Positions 14,674-16,298 of a stretch of 16,298 bases of DNA are shown here, piece by piece; the first letter of the stretch is position 1, and each line of letters begins with the position of its first letter. The notes beneath the pieces were generated by a model. It did no database searches. It worked only from the letters and a program-made list of their open reading frames with translations, and was not told the DNA's origin. The DNA comes from Prevotellaceae bacterium (lineage in GTDB: Bacteria > Bacteroidota > Bacteroidia > Bacteroidales > Bacteroidaceae). The translations under genes were made by a program, and so were the position numbers. Location: positions 1 through 16,298 of the forward strand of contig JAFLUV010000032.1 in the NCBI GenBank assembly GCA_022508635.1. The letters run 5' to 3'.

Positions 14674-16053
14674 ATGAAAATTGTCATTGCCGGAGCTGGT
14701 TCTGTCGGATCGCACCTTGCTGCGCTTCTTTCACGTGAAGACCAGGATATTATCCTTATTGACGAGAGTCCGGAGAAGACCACCCGTCTGCTCAATTCTG
14801 GTGACTTCGACCTCATGACGCTTAACGTCTCGCCTACATCTATCAGCGGACTTCGCGAGGGAGGTGTTCATCAGTGTGACCTTTTTATTGCTGTTACGCC
14901 CGAGGAAACGCGCAATATTACCTGTTGCATGCTGGCACACACCCTTGGTGCACGTAAGACCATTGCTCGTGTGGATACGGCGGAGTACACGATGCCGCAG
15001 TATAGTGAGCTTTTCCGGCAGATGGGTGTAGACTCTATTATCTATCCGGAGGGGCTTGCAGCACGTGAAATACTTGATGGCATAAAGCGTTCTTGGGTAA
15101 GGCAGTACTGGGAGGTGGCAGACAGTTCCCTTGTCATGCTCGGTATCAAGTTGCGTGAGAAGGCTCGTATTACAGGTGTTGCATTGCGTAACCTCTGCGA
15201 TGCACAGACTCCCTACCATATTGTTGCTATCAAGCGAGGCGACAATACCATCATCCCTTCAGGCAATGATGAGCTGCGCATCGGCGACATCGTCTATTTC
15301 ATGACTAAAAAACGGCACATGCAATACATTTGCGAGATAGTAGGCAAAGAAGACTATGGTGACGTTCGCAATGTAATGATTATGGGCGGCGGACGTACCA
15401 CGGTGCATGTAGCGGAAGGCAAGCCTGACTTCTACAACATGAAGATTATCGAGCAGAGCGAAGAGCGTTGTCGCCGTCTCAACGAGCTACTTGAAGACAA
15501 CGACATCCGCATCATACAGGGTGACGGACGCAATACAGCCCTTCTGCTTGACGAAGGACTCACCGACATGCAGGCTTTCTGTGCCCTTACGCCAGAGACA
15601 GAAACTAACATCCTTGCTTGCCTTGCTGCTAAGCGTATGGGAGCGCGCAAGACTGTTGCTATGGTAGAGAATATGGACTATGTTTCTATGGCAGAAAAAC
15701 TTGACATCGGTACTATTATCAACAAGAAGATGATAGCTGCTAGCCGCATCTATCAGATGATGCTTGACACGGATGCTCAGAACGTGAAATGTCTTACTAT
15801 CGCTAATGCCGACGTAGCAGAAATTGTAGTGGGCGAGGGGAGTCTTATTGCAGAAAAACCTGTTCGTGAGCTCTGTTTGCCGCGCGGTATTACTCTTGGC
15901 GGTTATGTTCGTGGCAATTCGCAGGGCGACCTCATCAATGGTAACACTCAGCTGCTACCAGGCGATCGGGTCGTAGTCTTTTGTATAAGTGGGCTCATCA
16001 AGAAGATGGATCGCTATTTTAGTAAGAAGCCCTCAGGTTTTCGCTTCTTTTGA
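14674..16053 (+). CDS. trkA: Trk potassium uptake regulatory subunit TrkA
   Basis: 459-residue peripheral membrane protein that binds NAD(H) and gates the TrkH potassium channel. It has the usual doubled RCK layout: TrkA-N about 1-125 with GAGSVGSHLA (7-16) and the acidic D30 at the end of strand two; TrkA-C about 145-225 ending 'LRIGDIVYFM'; a second TrkA-N about 232-350; and a second TrkA-C about 365-445 ending 'LLPGDRVVVFC'. In the second nucleotide fold the glycine motif is degenerate (GGGRTTVHVA), so nucleotide binding there may be altered. The length matches TrkA. It follows dxs by 6 bases. The partner gene trkH, which as I recall follows trkA in Bacteroides, does not appear in the remaining 245 bases. 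Confidence 0.94.
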   Translation: MKIVIAGAGSVGSHLAALLSREDQDIILIDESPEKTTRLLNSGDFDLMTLNVSPTSISGLREGGVHQCDLFIAVTPEETRNITCCMLAHTLGARKTIARVDTAEYTMPQYSELFRQMGVDSIIYPEGLAAREILDGIKRSWVRQYWEVADSSLVMLGIKLREKARITGVALRNLCDAQTPYHIVAIKRGDNTIIPSGNDELRIGDIVYFMTKKRHMQYICEIVGKEDYGDVRNVMIMGGGRTTVHVAEGKPDFYNMKIIEQSEERCRRLNELLEDNDIRIIQGDGRNTALLLDEGLTDMQAFCALTPETETNILACLAAKRMGARKTVAMVENMDYVSMAEKLDIGTIINKKMIAASRIYQMMLDTDAQNVKCLTIANADVAEIVVGEGSLIAEKPVRELCLPRGITLGGYVRGNSQGDLINGNTQLLPGDRVVVFCISGLIKKMDRYFSKKPSGFRFF

Positions 16054-16199
16054 TGCGCAGGTAAATTCCTTCTCTTGATTCCCTCGCTTTTCACAAACTC
16101 TTCTATTATCTTTGCAAGTTTCATTCCCCTGTTACCCAATTGCTTCAATCGTTCATTAAAAACTTGTTTTGCAGTTGTTTTGTTATTTGCTGAGATCAA
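16014..16199 (-). pseudogene. Possible gene fragment antisense to the trkA end, unrecognised
   Basis: An open frame on the minus strand runs from just after a TAA at about 16215 to a TAG at 16014-16016. The only start near its 5' end is TTG at 16199. The product looks like ordinary helical protein ('VFNERLKQLGNRGMKLAKII', then 'EEFVKSEGIKRR'), while its last 10 residues are antisense to trkA codons. That suggests the 3' end of a foreign or decayed gene, perhaps from a mobile element, placed against trkA. I recognise no family. It could equally be chance. Confidence 0.2.
16024..16051 (+). terminator. Weak terminator-like hairpin at the trkA stop codon
   Basis: AAGAAGC (16024-16030) and GCTTCTT (16043-16049) form a 7-base stem with a 12-base loop, followed by only two further T. 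It lies inside the last trkA codons and reaches the TGA stop. The stem is low in GC and the T-run is short, so function is uncertain. Confidence 0.3.
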
Positions 16200-16298
16200 T
16201 TGTCTAAAGTAAGCTTAAATAATATGTTCAAAAAATAAACTATTTAACGTGAGTTCGACGAATTTGTAAGAATGGCAAGTTGTTAATAATCTTATAGA
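16054..16298. other. AT-rich region after trkA
   Basis: No convincing gene is seen in the last 245 bases. GC falls stepwise to about 30% at 16141-16200 and about 26% at 16201-16298, against about 50% in the preceding genes. The drop suggests either a long regulatory region before a gene outside the window or inserted DNA. Confidence 0.55.

Noticed and set aside
1..16298. CRISPR array, tRNA or rRNA genes, intact insertion sequence
   Set aside because: No regularly spaced repeats, no cloverleaf or rRNA sequence, and no transposase with terminal repeats were found on reading both strands by eye.

Overview
The window looks like a Bacteroidales chromosome, most likely Prevotella or a close relative. 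The evidence is: (i) a MurF-alanine racemase fusion protein, a GSCFA-domain protein and a secreted M6 peptidase with a Prevotella-style C-terminal tail; (ii) intergenic promoters carrying the Bacteroidetes -7 element TAnnTTTG; (iii) starts without Shine-Dalgarno sequences. GC is near 50% in most sampled genes, nearer 60% in the M6 peptidase gene, and about 26% in the last 100 bases. All calls rest on reading the sequence and on memory of the families; no database was searched.

Layout. Bases 2-1774 (+) hold the 3' part of a large beta-rich, probably surface-exposed protein of unknown function, closed by a strong terminator. Bases 1876-4269 (+) encode a secreted M6 metallopeptidase, also followed by a terminator. 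Bases 4270-4607 are intergenic and carry the promoter of an HtrA/DegP serine protease (4608-6098, +), which ends at a third terminator. The first block is therefore three separately terminated genes for exported proteins.

Bases 12679 down to 6262 (-) form one compact operon: GSCFA-domain protein, MurF-Alr fusion, then a BtuF-, BtuC- and BtuD-like uptake transporter for a chelated metal, heme or cobalamin. Three junctions overlap by 4 bases as ATGA; one of these is between the ATPase gene and a 43-codon small ORF (7017-7148) that fills the gap between permease and ATPase. The operon meets htrA tail to tail, and the gap between them holds two copies of a 15-base repeat centred on the palindrome GGTGTACACC.

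Bases 12680-12765 are a divergent promoter region. To the right, dxs (12766-14667, +, GTG start) and trkA (14674-16053, +) form a second operon for isoprenoid precursor synthesis and potassium uptake control. The window ends in an AT-rich stretch without a convincing gene; trkH, the usual partner of trkA, is not seen.

Nothing here is clearly a new system. The points most worth a second look are the small ORF inside the transporter operon, the paired palindromes, a fibronectin-type fold apparently split by an inserted domain in the M6 peptidase, and a hairpin-rich in-frame insertion in the MurF part of the fusion.
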